A DNA stretch of 64,000 nucleotides from Aeromonas hydrophila subsp. hydrophila ATCC 7966 (GTDB lineage: Bacteria > Pseudomonadota > Gammaproteobacteria > Enterobacterales > Aeromonadaceae): contig NC_008570.1 in assembly GCF_000014805.1 (NCBI RefSeq), positions 352,501 through 416,500 on the forward strand, in the 5' to 3' direction. The position numbers and the translations under genes are program-made. The notes below the pieces were generated by a model. That model was not told the DNA's origin. It searched no databases and saw only the letters and a program-made list of their open reading frames with translations. This document shows, piece after piece, positions 54,631 to 63,657 of the stretch (position 1 is the stretch's first letter; the number at the start of each line of letters is the position of its first letter).

Positions 54631-54949
54631 ATGGTTTCCCCTGTGGGCGTGTCTGTTCAGTCTGCTGGCCCAGGCGCAGCCCGAGCTGTTGCAGGATCCC
54701 ACCGCCCCTTTGAGCGGCGCGACCAGCGGCGCCAGTGCAACCGGCCAGCGCGAGGCCGGTCTGCCCAGGCTGCAGAGCATCATGCTGGGCAACGGCCCGG
54801 CACTGGCGGTGCTCAACGGCAGCAGTTATCGGGTCGGCCAGCAGGTCGACGGTTATCGTGTGGTGGCCATAGGTGCAGATGCCGTGGTGCTGGAGAAGGG
54901 GGGCAAGCGCCAGTCGCTGACCCTGTTTGCCAGCAAGGTCCGGATCTGA
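54623..54949 (+). CDS. mshK: MshK, PilP-like MSHA biogenesis protein
   Basis: The 108-residue exported protein starts at GTG 54623 with AAGGAG 7 bases upstream and overlaps mshJ by 8 bases. It has a signal peptide (FPLWACLFSLLAQA) and DPTAPLSG. The beta-rich segment LQSIMLGNGPALAVLNGSSY and VVAIGADAVVLEKGG resembles PilP/GspC homology regions that contact the secretin. An ATG 8 bases downstream is in another frame and is rejected. Confidence 0.85.
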   Translation: MARWFPLWACLFSLLAQAQPELLQDPTAPLSGATSGASATGQREAGLPRLQSIMLGNGPALAVLNGSSYRVGQQVDGYRVVAIGADAVVLEKGGKRQSLTLFASKVRI

Positions 54950-55019
54950 ATGCGCTCCACCCGGGATGGGCGGAGCCAGGTTTGTCGAGTTTAATTGCAA
55001 GTCAGGGTGCACTTATTAC

Positions 55020-56693
55020 ATGAAAAAACATCATCTCTGCCTGATCTCCGCCGCCGTGCTGACGGCAGGCTGTACCAGCTATCGGCACCCCGAACCCGTG
55101 CAGGCCAAGGACGCACTCAGGCATGCCATGACCGAGCAGAACAAGGGCGGGGCGCTGACCAGCGTACCCAAGTCGGTACAGAGCGAACTGCTGCAGCTCA
55201 ATCGTCCACCCCAGGCCATCAGCATGCCGGAACCGCGGCTGCGGATTGCTGCCCACGACGTGGATGCGGTGGAGTTTTTCGGCTCCCTGTTCAAGGGCTC
55301 CCGCTACAGCGTGGCGGTGCACCCCGGGGTGGCCGGCCAGATCTCGGTCGAGCTCAAGGACGTGACCCTGACCGAAGTGCTGGCGGTGGTGGGCGACATG
55401 TATGGCTTCGACGTGCAGCGCAAGGGCAACGTGTTCCACGTCTATCCGGCCGGGCTGCGCACCGAGACCATCCCGGTCAACTACCTGATGATGTCCCGGC
55501 GCGGTCTCTCCCGCACCTCGGTCAGCACCGGCGGGGTGGCCTCTAACGACAACAACAGCAGCAATAACAACAACTTCGATAACGCCAACAACAGCACCAA
55601 CAACAGTACCAGCAACCGCTCGTCCAACGGCAGCTCAAACAGCGACAGCAACGGCACCCGCATCGAGACCGACACTAGCAGCGACTACTGGACCGATCTG
55701 CGCGACACCCTGCAGACCCTGATCGGCAGCGGCGACGGCCGCGCCGTCATCACCAGCCCGCAGGCGGGCCTGGTGACTATCCGGGCCTATCCGAAGGAGC
55801 TCAAGGCGGTGCGCGAGTTCCTCAATCAATCAGAGAGCCACTTGAAGCGCCAGGTGGTGCTGGAGGCGCGGATCCTGGAGGTGGCCCTCAACGAGGGTTA
55901 CGAGCAGGGGGTGGACTGGAGCGGTCTCTCCGCCAGCTGGGATGGCAACAAGGGCATCACCGGTGGTGGTTCGCTGACACCGAGCACGATTGCCAACACC
56001 CCGAACCAGATCTTCAGCGCTTTGGGTGGCGGGGCCGGCTTCAAGATTTCCGACGGCAACTTCAACGTGGCGGTCAATCTGCTCAAGACCCAGGGGGACG
56101 TGAATACCCTCTCCAGCCCGCGGGTGACGGCGACCAACAACCAGAAGGCGGTGATCAAGGTAGGGACCGACGAGTATTTCGTCACCAACGCCTCCACCAC
56201 GACCACAACCTCAGGCACATCGGCACCGATAGTCACGCCCAATGTAGAGCTGACTCCCTTTTTCTCCGGCATCGCGCTGGACGTGACGCCGCAGATCGAC
56301 GAAGAGGGCAAGGTGCTGCTGCATATCCACCCCTCCGTCATCGACACCGAAGAGCAGAAGAAAACCATCGATGTCGGCACGGCGGACCCCTTGATCCTGC
56401 CACTGGCCAAGAGCTCGATCCGCGAGTCCGATACCGTGGTGCAGGCCAACAATGGCGACATCATCGTCATCGGCGGCCTGATGAAGACCGACAAGCAGGA
56501 GATCGTCAGCAAGGTGCCGCTGCTGGGGGACATTCCCTGGGTCGGCGAGGCTTTCACCAACCGCCGGGAAAGCACCAAGAAGGTGGAGCTGGTGATCCTG
56601 CTCAAGCCGACCGTGGTGGAGAAGGACACCTGGCAGAACGAACTGCAGCGCTCCTCCGAGCTGCTCGACAAATGGTATCCGCCCAAGGGCTGA
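55020..56693 (+). CDS. mshL: MshL, MSHA outer-membrane secretin
   Basis: The 557-residue lipoprotein has LISAAVLTAGC with lipobox Cys at about 18. N-domains are at about 70-170 (including secretin/TonB short N-terminal ELKDVTLTEVLAVVGDMYGF). A very Asn/Ser-rich linker follows (about 175-218), then the secretin beta-barrel domain (about 275-530, with VVLEARILEVALNEGYEQGV and DIIVIGGLMKTDKQEIVSKV). It forms the outer-membrane pore for the pilus. It follows mshK by 70 bases and has a weak ribosome site. The low-complexity linker is codon-repetitive (AAC/AGC runs) and could vary in length between strains. Confidence 0.94.
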   Translation: MKKHHLCLISAAVLTAGCTSYRHPEPVQAKDALRHAMTEQNKGGALTSVPKSVQSELLQLNRPPQAISMPEPRLRIAAHDVDAVEFFGSLFKGSRYSVAVHPGVAGQISVELKDVTLTEVLAVVGDMYGFDVQRKGNVFHVYPAGLRTETIPVNYLMMSRRGLSRTSVSTGGVASNDNNSSNNNNFDNANNSTNNSTSNRSSNGSSNSDSNGTRIETDTSSDYWTDLRDTLQTLIGSGDGRAVITSPQAGLVTIRAYPKELKAVREFLNQSESHLKRQVVLEARILEVALNEGYEQGVDWSGLSASWDGNKGITGGGSLTPSTIANTPNQIFSALGGGAGFKISDGNFNVAVNLLKTQGDVNTLSSPRVTATNNQKAVIKVGTDEYFVTNASTTTTTSGTSAPIVTPNVELTPFFSGIALDVTPQIDEEGKVLLHIHPSVIDTEEQKKTIDVGTADPLILPLAKSSIRESDTVVQANNGDIIVIGGLMKTDKQEIVSKVPLLGDIPWVGEAFTNRRESTKKVELVILLKPTVVEKDTWQNELQRSSELLDKWYPPKG

Positions 56694-56770
56694 GTCATGA
56701 TCCTGGACCGGTTTGATCACGTGCCGGGGGCCATCACGGGCTCCCTGGCAGAGATGGCAGGGGATTGCCC

Positions 56771-57661
56771 ATGTACCTGAACCACTTCGGTTTGCAGGAG
56801 GCTCCCTTCGGCCTCACCCCCAACACCGGTTTCTATTACGGGCTGCCCCCGCACGAGGAGGCGCTGCAGGTACTCAACTGGGCGCTGGCGCAGGGGGAGG
56901 GCTTCATCAAGGTGACCGGCGAGGTCGGCACAGGCAAGACCCTGCTCTGCCGCAAGCTGCTGAGCGAACTGGGCTCCGAGGAGCGGCCGGTGCGTCTGGC
57001 CTGGTTGCCCAACCCCCATCTCAACCCGGCCGAGCTGCGCATCGCCCTGGCGCTGGAGCTGGGACTGGCGGTGCGGGATCAGAGCGAGCTGGATCTGACC
57101 GATCGCATCCATCGCCACCTCATTGCCTTGCATCAGCAGGGGAGCCGGGTGGTGGTGCTGATCGACGAGGCGCAGGCGCTGCCGGACGAGACGCTGGAGG
57201 CGATCCGGCTGTTTGGCAACCTGGAGACCGAATCGAGCAAGCTGCTGCAGATCGTGCTGTTCGGACAGCCCGAGCTGGATGCCAGGCTGGCCAAGCCCTA
57301 TCTGCGCCAGCTGCGCCAGCGGATCGGTTTCTCCTACTGCCTGCGGCCGCTGCGTTTCGATGAAACCCGGGCCTACCTGGAGCACAGATTGCAGATTTCC
57401 GGTTATCGCGGGGCCCCGCTGTTTGGCGGCCGGGCGCTGCGCCAGCTGTGGCGTGCCTCGCGCGGTATTCCGCGACTCATCAACATACTGGCGCAGAAGT
57501 GCCTGATGCTGGCCTATGGCCAGGGGGCGCGCCAGATCGATAGCCGGCTGGTGCGGCTGGCCGTACGCGACACCGACGATGCCCGCCGCTTCGTGCCGCG
57601 GCGCTGGTGGCCACTCGTACTGCTGCTGGGCTGCGCCCTCGCTTATGGAGTCTGGCAATGA
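56771..57661 (+). CDS. mshM: MshM, ExeA-like AAA ATPase
   Basis: The 296-residue ATPase has MYLNHFGLQEAPFGLTPNTG at the N-terminus. Walker A GEVGTGKT (50-57) and Walker B VVVLIDEAQALPDE (about 120-133) follow. A C-terminal hydrophobic segment LVLLLGCALAYGVWQ anchors it. Similar to ExeA, which remodels peptidoglycan for secretin assembly, so it may help place MshL. Shares ATGA with mshN. Confidence 0.9.
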   Translation: MYLNHFGLQEAPFGLTPNTGFYYGLPPHEEALQVLNWALAQGEGFIKVTGEVGTGKTLLCRKLLSELGSEERPVRLAWLPNPHLNPAELRIALALELGLAVRDQSELDLTDRIHRHLIALHQQGSRVVVLIDEAQALPDETLEAIRLFGNLETESSKLLQIVLFGQPELDARLAKPYLRQLRQRIGFSYCLRPLRFDETRAYLEHRLQISGYRGAPLFGGRALRQLWRASRGIPRLINILAQKCLMLAYGQGARQIDSRLVRLAVRDTDDARRFVPRRWWPLVLLLGCALAYGVWQ

Positions 57662-58755
57662 GCGTGATCAATCAGATGCTCAAGGATCTGGAGCAGCGCC
57701 AGCAGGGGGGCGAGGGGGCTGTCTATGTGCCACCCGTGCGCCAGCAGGGCTGGTGGATGCTGTTGCTGACCCTGATCTGCGGGCTGGCCCTCGGCATTCT
57801 GGGCTGGCGTACCTGGATCTACTGGCAGCAGAGCCAGCGGGTCGTCGAGGCCCGCCAGCTGCAGGCGGCCGGCGAACCCACACCGGACGCCATCGCCCGC
57901 GCGGTTCCCGCAGCGGTGCCGGCCAGTGCAGAACAAGAGCCGGTGGATCAGGTGGTGGCGCTGCCAACCCCGCGCCACCTTGCCACCTCGCCTACCGCCG
58001 AGCCGCAGCAGGCGGAGGAGCGCACAGCCGATGACGCTGACGTGGCTGCCATCGATGAGGAGGGGCCGAGCGACGAGGAGCTGCAACCCGATCTCTATGC
58101 CGAGCTCGCGGCGGAGCAGGAGGCCCCCGCGGCCGCGCCGCGCAAGCCCGGCGTGCTCAAGATAGAGACGGTCAACCTCTCCGAGGCCGAACTGGCCACC
58201 CTGGCCGAGCGCAAGGCCACCACTGCCATGGCCAAGGGACAGCTGCGCGATGCCCAGGACAACTACTATCAGGTGCTGGCCCACGATCCGCGCAATCAGG
58301 GGGCGCGCGAGCAGCTGGCGGGCCTGCTCTACGGCGAGGGGCGGCTGAGCGAGGCGAGCCAGTTGCTGGAAGAGGGGCTCAGATTCGATCCCGAACAGGC
58401 CGATTTCCGGCTGCTGCTGGCGCGGCTCGCCATCAGCGGCGGCGATCAGCTCAAGGCGCTCGGCTGGCTGACCGGCCATCGACCGGATCTGGCCAGCAAT
58501 CTGGATTATTACGCCACCTGGGCCGGGCTCAGCCAGGAGTTGGGTCAGCATGCCGAGGCGGCGGATCTTTACGTGAAATTGTTGCGCCAGCAGCCGGATC
58601 AGGGCCGCTGGTGGCTCGGGCTCGGCGTGGCCGAAGATGGCCAGGGCCACAGCCAGCGGGCGCTGGATGCCTATCGCAATGCCCAGTTGCACGGCAACCT
58701 GGGCGAGGCGTCGACCAGCTGGCTCGAACAGCGGATTGCCCAGCTCGCCCCCTGA
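57658..58755 (+). CDS. mshN: MshN, TPR-containing MSHA biogenesis protein
   Basis: The 365-residue bitopic protein starts MSVINQMLKDLEQRQQGGEG, the GspB/MshN-like N-terminus. It has one membrane helix (about 32-50), an Ala/Pro/Glu-rich periplasmic linker and C-terminal TPR-type repeats (about 195-350, e.g. AKGQLRDAQDNYYQVLAHDP). Probably bridges inner-membrane parts and the secretin. Translationally coupled with mshM. Confidence 0.87.
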   Translation: MSVINQMLKDLEQRQQGGEGAVYVPPVRQQGWWMLLLTLICGLALGILGWRTWIYWQQSQRVVEARQLQAAGEPTPDAIARAVPAAVPASAEQEPVDQVVALPTPRHLATSPTAEPQQAEERTADDADVAAIDEEGPSDEELQPDLYAELAAEQEAPAAAPRKPGVLKIETVNLSEAELATLAERKATTAMAKGQLRDAQDNYYQVLAHDPRNQGAREQLAGLLYGEGRLSEASQLLEEGLRFDPEQADFRLLLARLAISGGDQLKALGWLTGHRPDLASNLDYYATWAGLSQELGQHAEAADLYVKLLRQQPDQGRWWLGLGVAEDGQGHSQRALDAYRNAQLHGNLGEASTSWLEQRIAQLAP

Positions 58756-58787
58756 CGGGCGGCCGGGATCACTTTTTTGGAGTTTGC

Positions 58788-60497
58788 ATGGCACAACCCA
58801 GACTGAAAATGCGCCTCGGCGACCTGCTGGTACAAGAGCAGATCATCTCGGATGATCAGCTGCAGCTCGCCCTGCAGCAGCAGCGTCAGACCGGCCGCAA
58901 GCTGGGCACCACCCTGATCGATCTCGGCTTCATCAGCGAGGTGCAACTGCTGCAGTTTCTCGCCCGCCAGCTGGATGTGCCCTTCTTCGATCTCAACAAC
59001 CTCACCATAGATGCGTCGGCGGTGCCGCTGCTGCCGGAAGTGCAGGCGCGCCGCTATCGTGCGCTGGCGGTCAACCTCACCGACAACAAGGTGACGGTGG
59101 CCATGTCGGATCCGGCCGACTTGAGCGCCCTCGACGCCATCGCGGCGCTGCTGCGCCCGCGGGAGATGGGGCTGGCGGTGGCGCGGGAAGGCCAGCTGCT
59201 GGAGTATTTCGACCGCCTCTATCGTCGCACCCGCGAAATAGAGAGCTTCGCCGAACAGCTACATGAGGAGTATCAGGACGCCGGCTTCGAGCTGGGTTCC
59301 AGCAATCTGGGGGCGGGTGACGAGGGGGAGGCGACGGTGGCCAAGCTGCTGCGCTCCCTGTTCGAGGATGCGGTGCAGGTGGGGGCCTCCGATATTCACA
59401 TCGAGCCGGACGAGAAGGTGCTGCGCATTCGCCAGCGCATCGACGGCATCCTGCACGAGAACATCCTGAGCGAGGTGCGTATCGCCCAGGCGCTGGTACT
59501 GCGCCTCAAGCTGGTGGCCGGCCTCGATATCTCCGAGAAGCGGCTGCCGCAGGATGGCCGCTTCAACATGAAGGTGCGCGGCCGCGACGTGGATGTGCGG
59601 ATGTCGACCATGCCGGTGCAGTACGGTGAATCCGTGGTGATGCGGCTGCTGGACCAATCCTCCGGCATCCTGTCGCTGACCGAGACCGGCATGCCGCCGG
59701 AGATCCTGACCCGCTTCCGGCGCCAGCTCAAGCGACCCCACGGCATGATCCTGGTGACGGGCCCAACCGGTAGCGGCAAGACCACTACCCTCTACGGCGC
59801 CCTCTCCGAGCTCAACCAGGCCAGCCAGAAGATCATCACGGTGGAAGATCCGGTGGAATATCGGCTGCCCAGGGTCAATCAGGTTCAGGTCAATCCCAAG
59901 ATCGGGCTGACCTTCTCCCACGTGCTGCGCTCCACCCTGCGCCAGGACCCCGACATCCTGCTGGTGGGCGAGATGCGGGACAACGAAACGGTGGAGATCG
60001 GCCTGCGCGGCGCCATCACAGGTCACCTGGTGCTGACCACGCTGCACACCAACGATGCGGTGACCAGCGCCCTGCGCCTCATCGACATGGGGGCTCCCGG
60101 CTATCTGGTGGCGAGCGCGCTGCGGGCGGTGGTGGCTCAGCGGCTGGTGCGGCGGGTGTGCGAGCACTGCGTCGAGGAGAAGGCGCCGGATGAAGGCCAG
60201 GCCACTTGGCTGACCGTGCTCTCCGGCGAAGCGCCGGGCCAGCACGTCTATCACAAGGGGCGCGGCTGCCAGAGCTGCAACTTCACCGGCTATGCCGGCC
60301 GGATCGGGGTGTACGAGCTGCTGGAGCTGGATCAGCCCATGATGGACTCCCTGCGCCGCAACGACGCCGAAGGGTTTGCCAAGGCGGCCCGCCAGCACCC
60401 GCACTACCGGCCGCTGGCGCTGACCGCGCTCGATTACGCCCGCCAGGGGATCACCTCGGTGGACGAGGTGCTGCGGCTGGCGGAGGACCTGGGGTAA
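58788..60497 (+). CDS. mshE: MshE, pilus extension ATPase with c-di-GMP-binding MshEN domain
   Basis: The 569-residue PilB/GspE ATPase has two N-terminal MshEN motifs: RLGDLLVQEQIISDDQLQLA and KLGTTLIDLGFISEVQLLQF. These match the RLGxxL...L...Q type known to bind c-di-GMP in Vibrio MshE. The ATPase domain has Walker A GPTGSGKTTT (about 324-333), the Asp box EDPVEYRLP, and a zinc-binding CEHC ... CQSCNFTGYAGRIGVYE. It powers pilus extension, and c-di-GMP binding switches it on. GGAG precedes the ATG at 58788. Confidence 0.95.
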   Translation: MAQPRLKMRLGDLLVQEQIISDDQLQLALQQQRQTGRKLGTTLIDLGFISEVQLLQFLARQLDVPFFDLNNLTIDASAVPLLPEVQARRYRALAVNLTDNKVTVAMSDPADLSALDAIAALLRPREMGLAVAREGQLLEYFDRLYRRTREIESFAEQLHEEYQDAGFELGSSNLGAGDEGEATVAKLLRSLFEDAVQVGASDIHIEPDEKVLRIRQRIDGILHENILSEVRIAQALVLRLKLVAGLDISEKRLPQDGRFNMKVRGRDVDVRMSTMPVQYGESVVMRLLDQSSGILSLTETGMPPEILTRFRRQLKRPHGMILVTGPTGSGKTTTLYGALSELNQASQKIITVEDPVEYRLPRVNQVQVNPKIGLTFSHVLRSTLRQDPDILLVGEMRDNETVEIGLRGAITGHLVLTTLHTNDAVTSALRLIDMGAPGYLVASALRAVVAQRLVRRVCEHCVEEKAPDEGQATWLTVLSGEAPGQHVYHKGRGCQSCNFTGYAGRIGVYELLELDQPMMDSLRRNDAEGFAKAARQHPHYRPLALTALDYARQGITSVDEVLRLAEDLG

Positions 60498-60550
60498 GTG
60501 ATGACCAACTTCATCGGCAATGAACACGGCCGGCTGGCGCGAGGCACCCC

Positions 60551-61771
60551 ATGAGCAGCTTCGCCTACAAGGGGCGCGACAGCCAGGGCAATGCCGTCAG
60601 CGGGGTGGTGGACGCGGCCAACGAGATGGCTGCGGCCGAGCAGCTAATGCGCCGCGGCGTGATGCCGACCGAGTTGAAACCCGGCAAGGCGAAGGCGGCC
60701 GCCCTCGACTGGTCGCTCTTGCTGGAGCGGGGCGTGCGGCTGGACGAGCTGGTGGTGTTCAGCCGCCAGATGTATGCCCTGACCCGGGCCGGCATCCCCA
60801 TCCTGCGCGCCATCGCCGGGCTGGAGGAGAGCGCCCACAGCAAGCCGCTCAAGCGGGCGCTGCACGCGCTGGGAGAGGATCTGGGCAACGGTCGGCCGCT
60901 GTCGAGCTCGATGCAGGCCCACCCCAGGGTGTTCAGCAGCCTGTTCGTGGCCATCATCCACGTGGGGGAGAACACGGGTCAGCTGGAAGAGGCGTTCTTG
61001 CAGCTTGCCAACTATTTCGAGCTGGAGCTGGAAACCCGCAAGCGGATCAAGACCGCCATGCGCTACCCCAGCTTCGTGCTGATTGCCATCGGCATCGCCA
61101 TGGTGATCCTCAACATCATGGTGATCCCGGTCTTTGCCGGCATGTTCGCCAAATTTGGCGTCGAGCTGCCGCTGGCGACCCGGATCCTGCTCGCCACCTC
61201 CCACTTCTTCGTGCACTACTGGTGGGTGATGCTCGGCGTGTTGCTGGCCATGGTGTTTGGCTGGCGGCGCTGGGTGAGCACGGTCAAGGGCAAGCTGACC
61301 TGGCACAGATGGCAGCTCAAGTTGCCGATCGTCGGCACCATCATAGAGCGCTCCCTGCTGGCCCGCTTTGCCCGCAGCTTCTCCATGATGCTCAAGGCCG
61401 GGGTGCCGCTCAACACGGCGCTGAGCCTGGTGGCCGATGCGGTGGACAACGCCTGGATGGCGGGCCGGATCCGCGACATGCGGGCCGGCATCGAGCGGGG
61501 TGAGAGTCTGCTGCGCACCGCCGGCAGCAGCGGCCTGTTCACCCCGCTGGTGATGCAGATGATCGCGGTGGGGGAAGAGACCGGCCAGGTCGATGATCTG
61601 CTGCACGAGGCAGCCGAGTATTACGAGCGGGAGGTGGACTATGACCTCAAGAGTCTCACCGCCCGGATCGAGCCGATCCTGATCGGGATCGTGGCGGTCA
61701 TGGTATTGATCCTGGCGCTGGGTATCTTCACGCCGATGTGGGACATGATGCGGGCCGTACGCGGCAAGTAA
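60551..61771 (+). CDS. mshG: MshG, PilC/GspF-like inner membrane platform protein
   Basis: The 406-residue protein has two GspF domains (about 70-195 and 272-394) and three membrane helices. Motifs are FSRQMYALTRAGIPILRAIA and FARSFSMMLKAGVPLNTALS. It is the rotor-like platform between MshE and the pilus. The end, WDMMRAVRGK, is repeated twice in the DNA after the stop. Confidence 0.94.
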   Translation: MSSFAYKGRDSQGNAVSGVVDAANEMAAAEQLMRRGVMPTELKPGKAKAAALDWSLLLERGVRLDELVVFSRQMYALTRAGIPILRAIAGLEESAHSKPLKRALHALGEDLGNGRPLSSSMQAHPRVFSSLFVAIIHVGENTGQLEEAFLQLANYFELELETRKRIKTAMRYPSFVLIAIGIAMVILNIMVIPVFAGMFAKFGVELPLATRILLATSHFFVHYWWVMLGVLLAMVFGWRRWVSTVKGKLTWHRWQLKLPIVGTIIERSLLARFARSFSMMLKAGVPLNTALSLVADAVDNAWMAGRIRDMRAGIERGESLLRTAGSSGLFTPLVMQMIAVGEETGQVDDLLHEAAEYYEREVDYDLKSLTARIEPILIGIVAVMVLILALGIFTPMWDMMRAVRGK

Positions 61772-61914
61772 CCGGTATCTTTACCGTCACTGAGGCGGGG
61801 CATGATGTGGGCCGTACGCGGCAAGTAACCGGTATCTTTACCGTCGCTGAGGCGGGGCATGATGTGGGCCGTGCGTGACAAGTAAACAGGCAGCTTTACC
61901 GTCAGTGAGGCGGG
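61744..61914 (+). repeat. Three 57-bp tandem repeats starting in the mshG 3' end
   Basis: Copies begin at 61744, 61801 and 61858 (CATGATG[C/T]GGGCCGT...). Copies 1 and 2 differ at only a couple of bases; copy 3 is more diverged. Each carries the mshG-tail codons (MMxAVRGK plus stop) and a small CGGTA/TACCG hairpin. The mshF gene starts 34 bases later. Confidence 0.95.
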
Positions 61915-61948
61915 GAGTGGATAAGCGGCAGAGCGTGGAGCGAGATGG

Positions 61949-62413
61949 GTGAGTCGACAGTCACAACAGGATGAGCACTGGCTGGGAAGCTATCGGCGGC
62001 TGGCCGTGGGGATCCTGTTGCTGATCATGGTGGCGACCCTGGCCCGGAGCTATCTTGTCCACCGGGAGGAGGCGCTGGCCGTCAGCCTGACCCTGCTGGG
62101 GGAGCAATTTGCCGAGCGCGCACAAAGGTTGCATGGGCTCTGGCTCGATCAGCGGCGTCCCGCCGTGCTGCATGTCGATGGGATGGCCTGGCAGTTTGAT
62201 GAGCGTGGCTGGCCACTGGGTGCCGGTACAGTGATGACGCCGTCGGAAAACTGCCGCTGGCTGTGGGAGCAACTCATCGGTAAAGCAGCGTCGACCCAGC
62301 CGCCTGTGCAGGCCTTGGCGAGTCTGGATGGCGAAGGGTGCCAGTTCGGCTGGGAGAATAATTGGCTGATTTATCAATTTTCTGACGGCAGAGTGCAACA
62401 AAGCCCTGAATGA
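61949..62413 (+). CDS. mshF: MshF, MSHA biogenesis protein
   Basis: The 154-residue bitopic protein has one helix (about 16-34, RRLAVGILLLIMVATLARSY). The periplasmic part contains FAERAQRLHGLWLDQRRPAV and a C-terminal Trp/Cys-containing segment. Position between mshG and the pilins matches mshF. Starts at GTG 61949 with GGAG upstream. Function within the machine is not known; it resembles a minor accessory factor. Confidence 0.83.
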   Translation: MSRQSQQDEHWLGSYRRLAVGILLLIMVATLARSYLVHREEALAVSLTLLGEQFAERAQRLHGLWLDQRRPAVLHVDGMAWQFDERGWPLGAGTVMTPSENCRWLWEQLIGKAASTQPPVQALASLDGEGCQFGWENNWLIYQFSDGRVQQSPE

Positions 62414-62421
62414 GGCTTGTT

Positions 62422-62451
62422 TTGCGATTCAGTTAAATGATTTTTTTATAT
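62422..62451 (+). promoter_or_regulatory. Possible promoter for the pilin genes mshB-mshA
   Basis: TTGCGA (62422-62427) and TTATAT (62446-62451) are 18 bases apart in an AT-rich gap after mshF, giving the abundant pilins their own start site. Confidence 0.45.
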
Positions 62452-62486
62452 CTGCATGAAATAATGCGGGTTATTACGGAGGGTCC

Positions 62487-63158
62487 ATGACAACAACGCG
62501 ACTGGTACCAAGATATTCCGGTGTGGTGAGTCCCCATCGGGCAGCGGGTTTCTCGTTGATCGAGCTGGTGATCGTCATCGTCATCCTGGGGATCCTGGCG
62601 GTCACCGCCTTGCCCCGCTTTCTCGATGTCACGGACGAAGCCAAGAAAGCCAGTGTGGAGGGGGTCTCCGGCGGGTTTGCCACCGGCGTGTCGCTGGTAC
62701 GGGCTCAATGGGAGGCCGAAGGGCGCGCCAAGCAGGACAGCCTCAATACCGTGCTCTATGACGGTTCACGTTTTTATCTGACCACGCCGACCGACACCCA
62801 GGTCAGCAACGGCGAGCTCTCCCCCGGTTATCCCATGGATACCTCGGCCGGTGGCGGCATCGACGTGGATCCGGCCAACCTGACGGCCCCGCGCTGTCTC
62901 AAGATTTGGGAGGGTCTGCTGCAGAACCCACCCAAGGCTACCGCCAGCTTCAGCGAGGTGCGTGGTAGCGGCAATGACCTGAAATACTATGTCAGTGTGA
63001 CCAATAACGGCCTGGACTCGGTCTGCCGCTACTATCTGGTCAATAGTTTGAGTAAGGGTAGTGATGGCAAGTATCAGGATCCGCAAGGCAGTACTGATGC
63101 ATTCATGAGTTTCAGTTACCGTCCGGCTTCCGGTCAGGTGACCACCAATATCAATTGA
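62487..63158 (+). CDS. mshB: MshB, MSHA minor pilin
   Basis: The 223-residue type IV pilin has a 21-residue leader with prepilin peptidase site AAG/FSLIELVIVIVILGILA, Glu5 of the mature protein present. A globular part with a cysteine pair (PRCLKIW, DSVCRYY) follows. GGAGGG lies just before the ATG. Encoded directly upstream of mshA, 14 bases apart. Confidence 0.92.
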   Translation: MTTTRLVPRYSGVVSPHRAAGFSLIELVIVIVILGILAVTALPRFLDVTDEAKKASVEGVSGGFATGVSLVRAQWEAEGRAKQDSLNTVLYDGSRFYLTTPTDTQVSNGELSPGYPMDTSAGGGIDVDPANLTAPRCLKIWEGLLQNPPKATASFSEVRGSGNDLKYYVSVTNNGLDSVCRYYLVNSLSKGSDGKYQDPQGSTDAFMSFSYRPASGQVTTNIN

Positions 63159-63172
63159 CAGAGGAAAGTAAT

Positions 63173-63610
63173 ATGAAAAAACAGGCGGGTTTTACCCTGA
63201 TCGAACTGGTCATCGTGATCATCATTCTGGGTATCCTGGCAGTGACCGCTGCTCCCAAGTTCCTGAATTTGCAGGATGATGCCAAGAAGTCCGCTGCTCA
63301 GGGCGTACAGGCCGCAGTCAGCAGCTCAGCTCAGCTGGTTTACAGCAAGTCAGCACTGGAAGGTAAAGAGCGTGCTAGTAGCGCAGTGGTTACTGGTTCT
63401 GACGGTACAGAGATTAAAACTGTCTATGGTTATCCGGAAGCAACCGATGATGGGATCAAGAATGCAGTCACCATTGATGGTTCTTGGAGTGGTAAAGCGT
63501 CTGCTAATAACTCCTATGTCTTCTCGACCAGTAGTTCCAAATGTACTGTGAATTACACTGCTGCATCCGAAACTTCCGCCGCAGCGACAACTTTGAACGG
63601 TTGTGATTGA
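63173..63610 (+). CDS. mshA: MshA, MSHA major pilin
   Basis: The 145-residue type IVa pilin begins MKKQAG/FTLIELVIVIIILG (6-residue leader, Glu5 present). The mature part is small, Ser/Ala/Thr-rich, with a C-terminal disulfide loop between SSKCTVNY and NGCD. It forms the shaft of the mannose-sensitive haemagglutinin pilus. GAGGAAAG lies before the ATG at 63173. A terminator follows, so pilin mRNA may exceed downstream mRNA. Confidence 0.95.
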   Translation: MKKQAGFTLIELVIVIIILGILAVTAAPKFLNLQDDAKKSAAQGVQAAVSSSAQLVYSKSALEGKERASSAVVTGSDGTEIKTVYGYPEATDDGIKNAVTIDGSWSGKASANNSYVFSTSSSKCTVNYTAASETSAAATTLNGCD

Positions 63611-63618
63611 TAGATATC

Positions 63619-63645
63619 AGGCGAGGCCAAGTGCCTCGCCTTTTA
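63619..63645 (+). terminator. Partial terminator between mshA and mshC
   Basis: GGCGAGGC-CAAGT-GCCTCGCC is followed by TTTTAT. Placed within the operon, it likely dampens transcription after the major pilin. Confidence 0.8.
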
Positions 63646-63657
63646 TAAGAGATTTCA

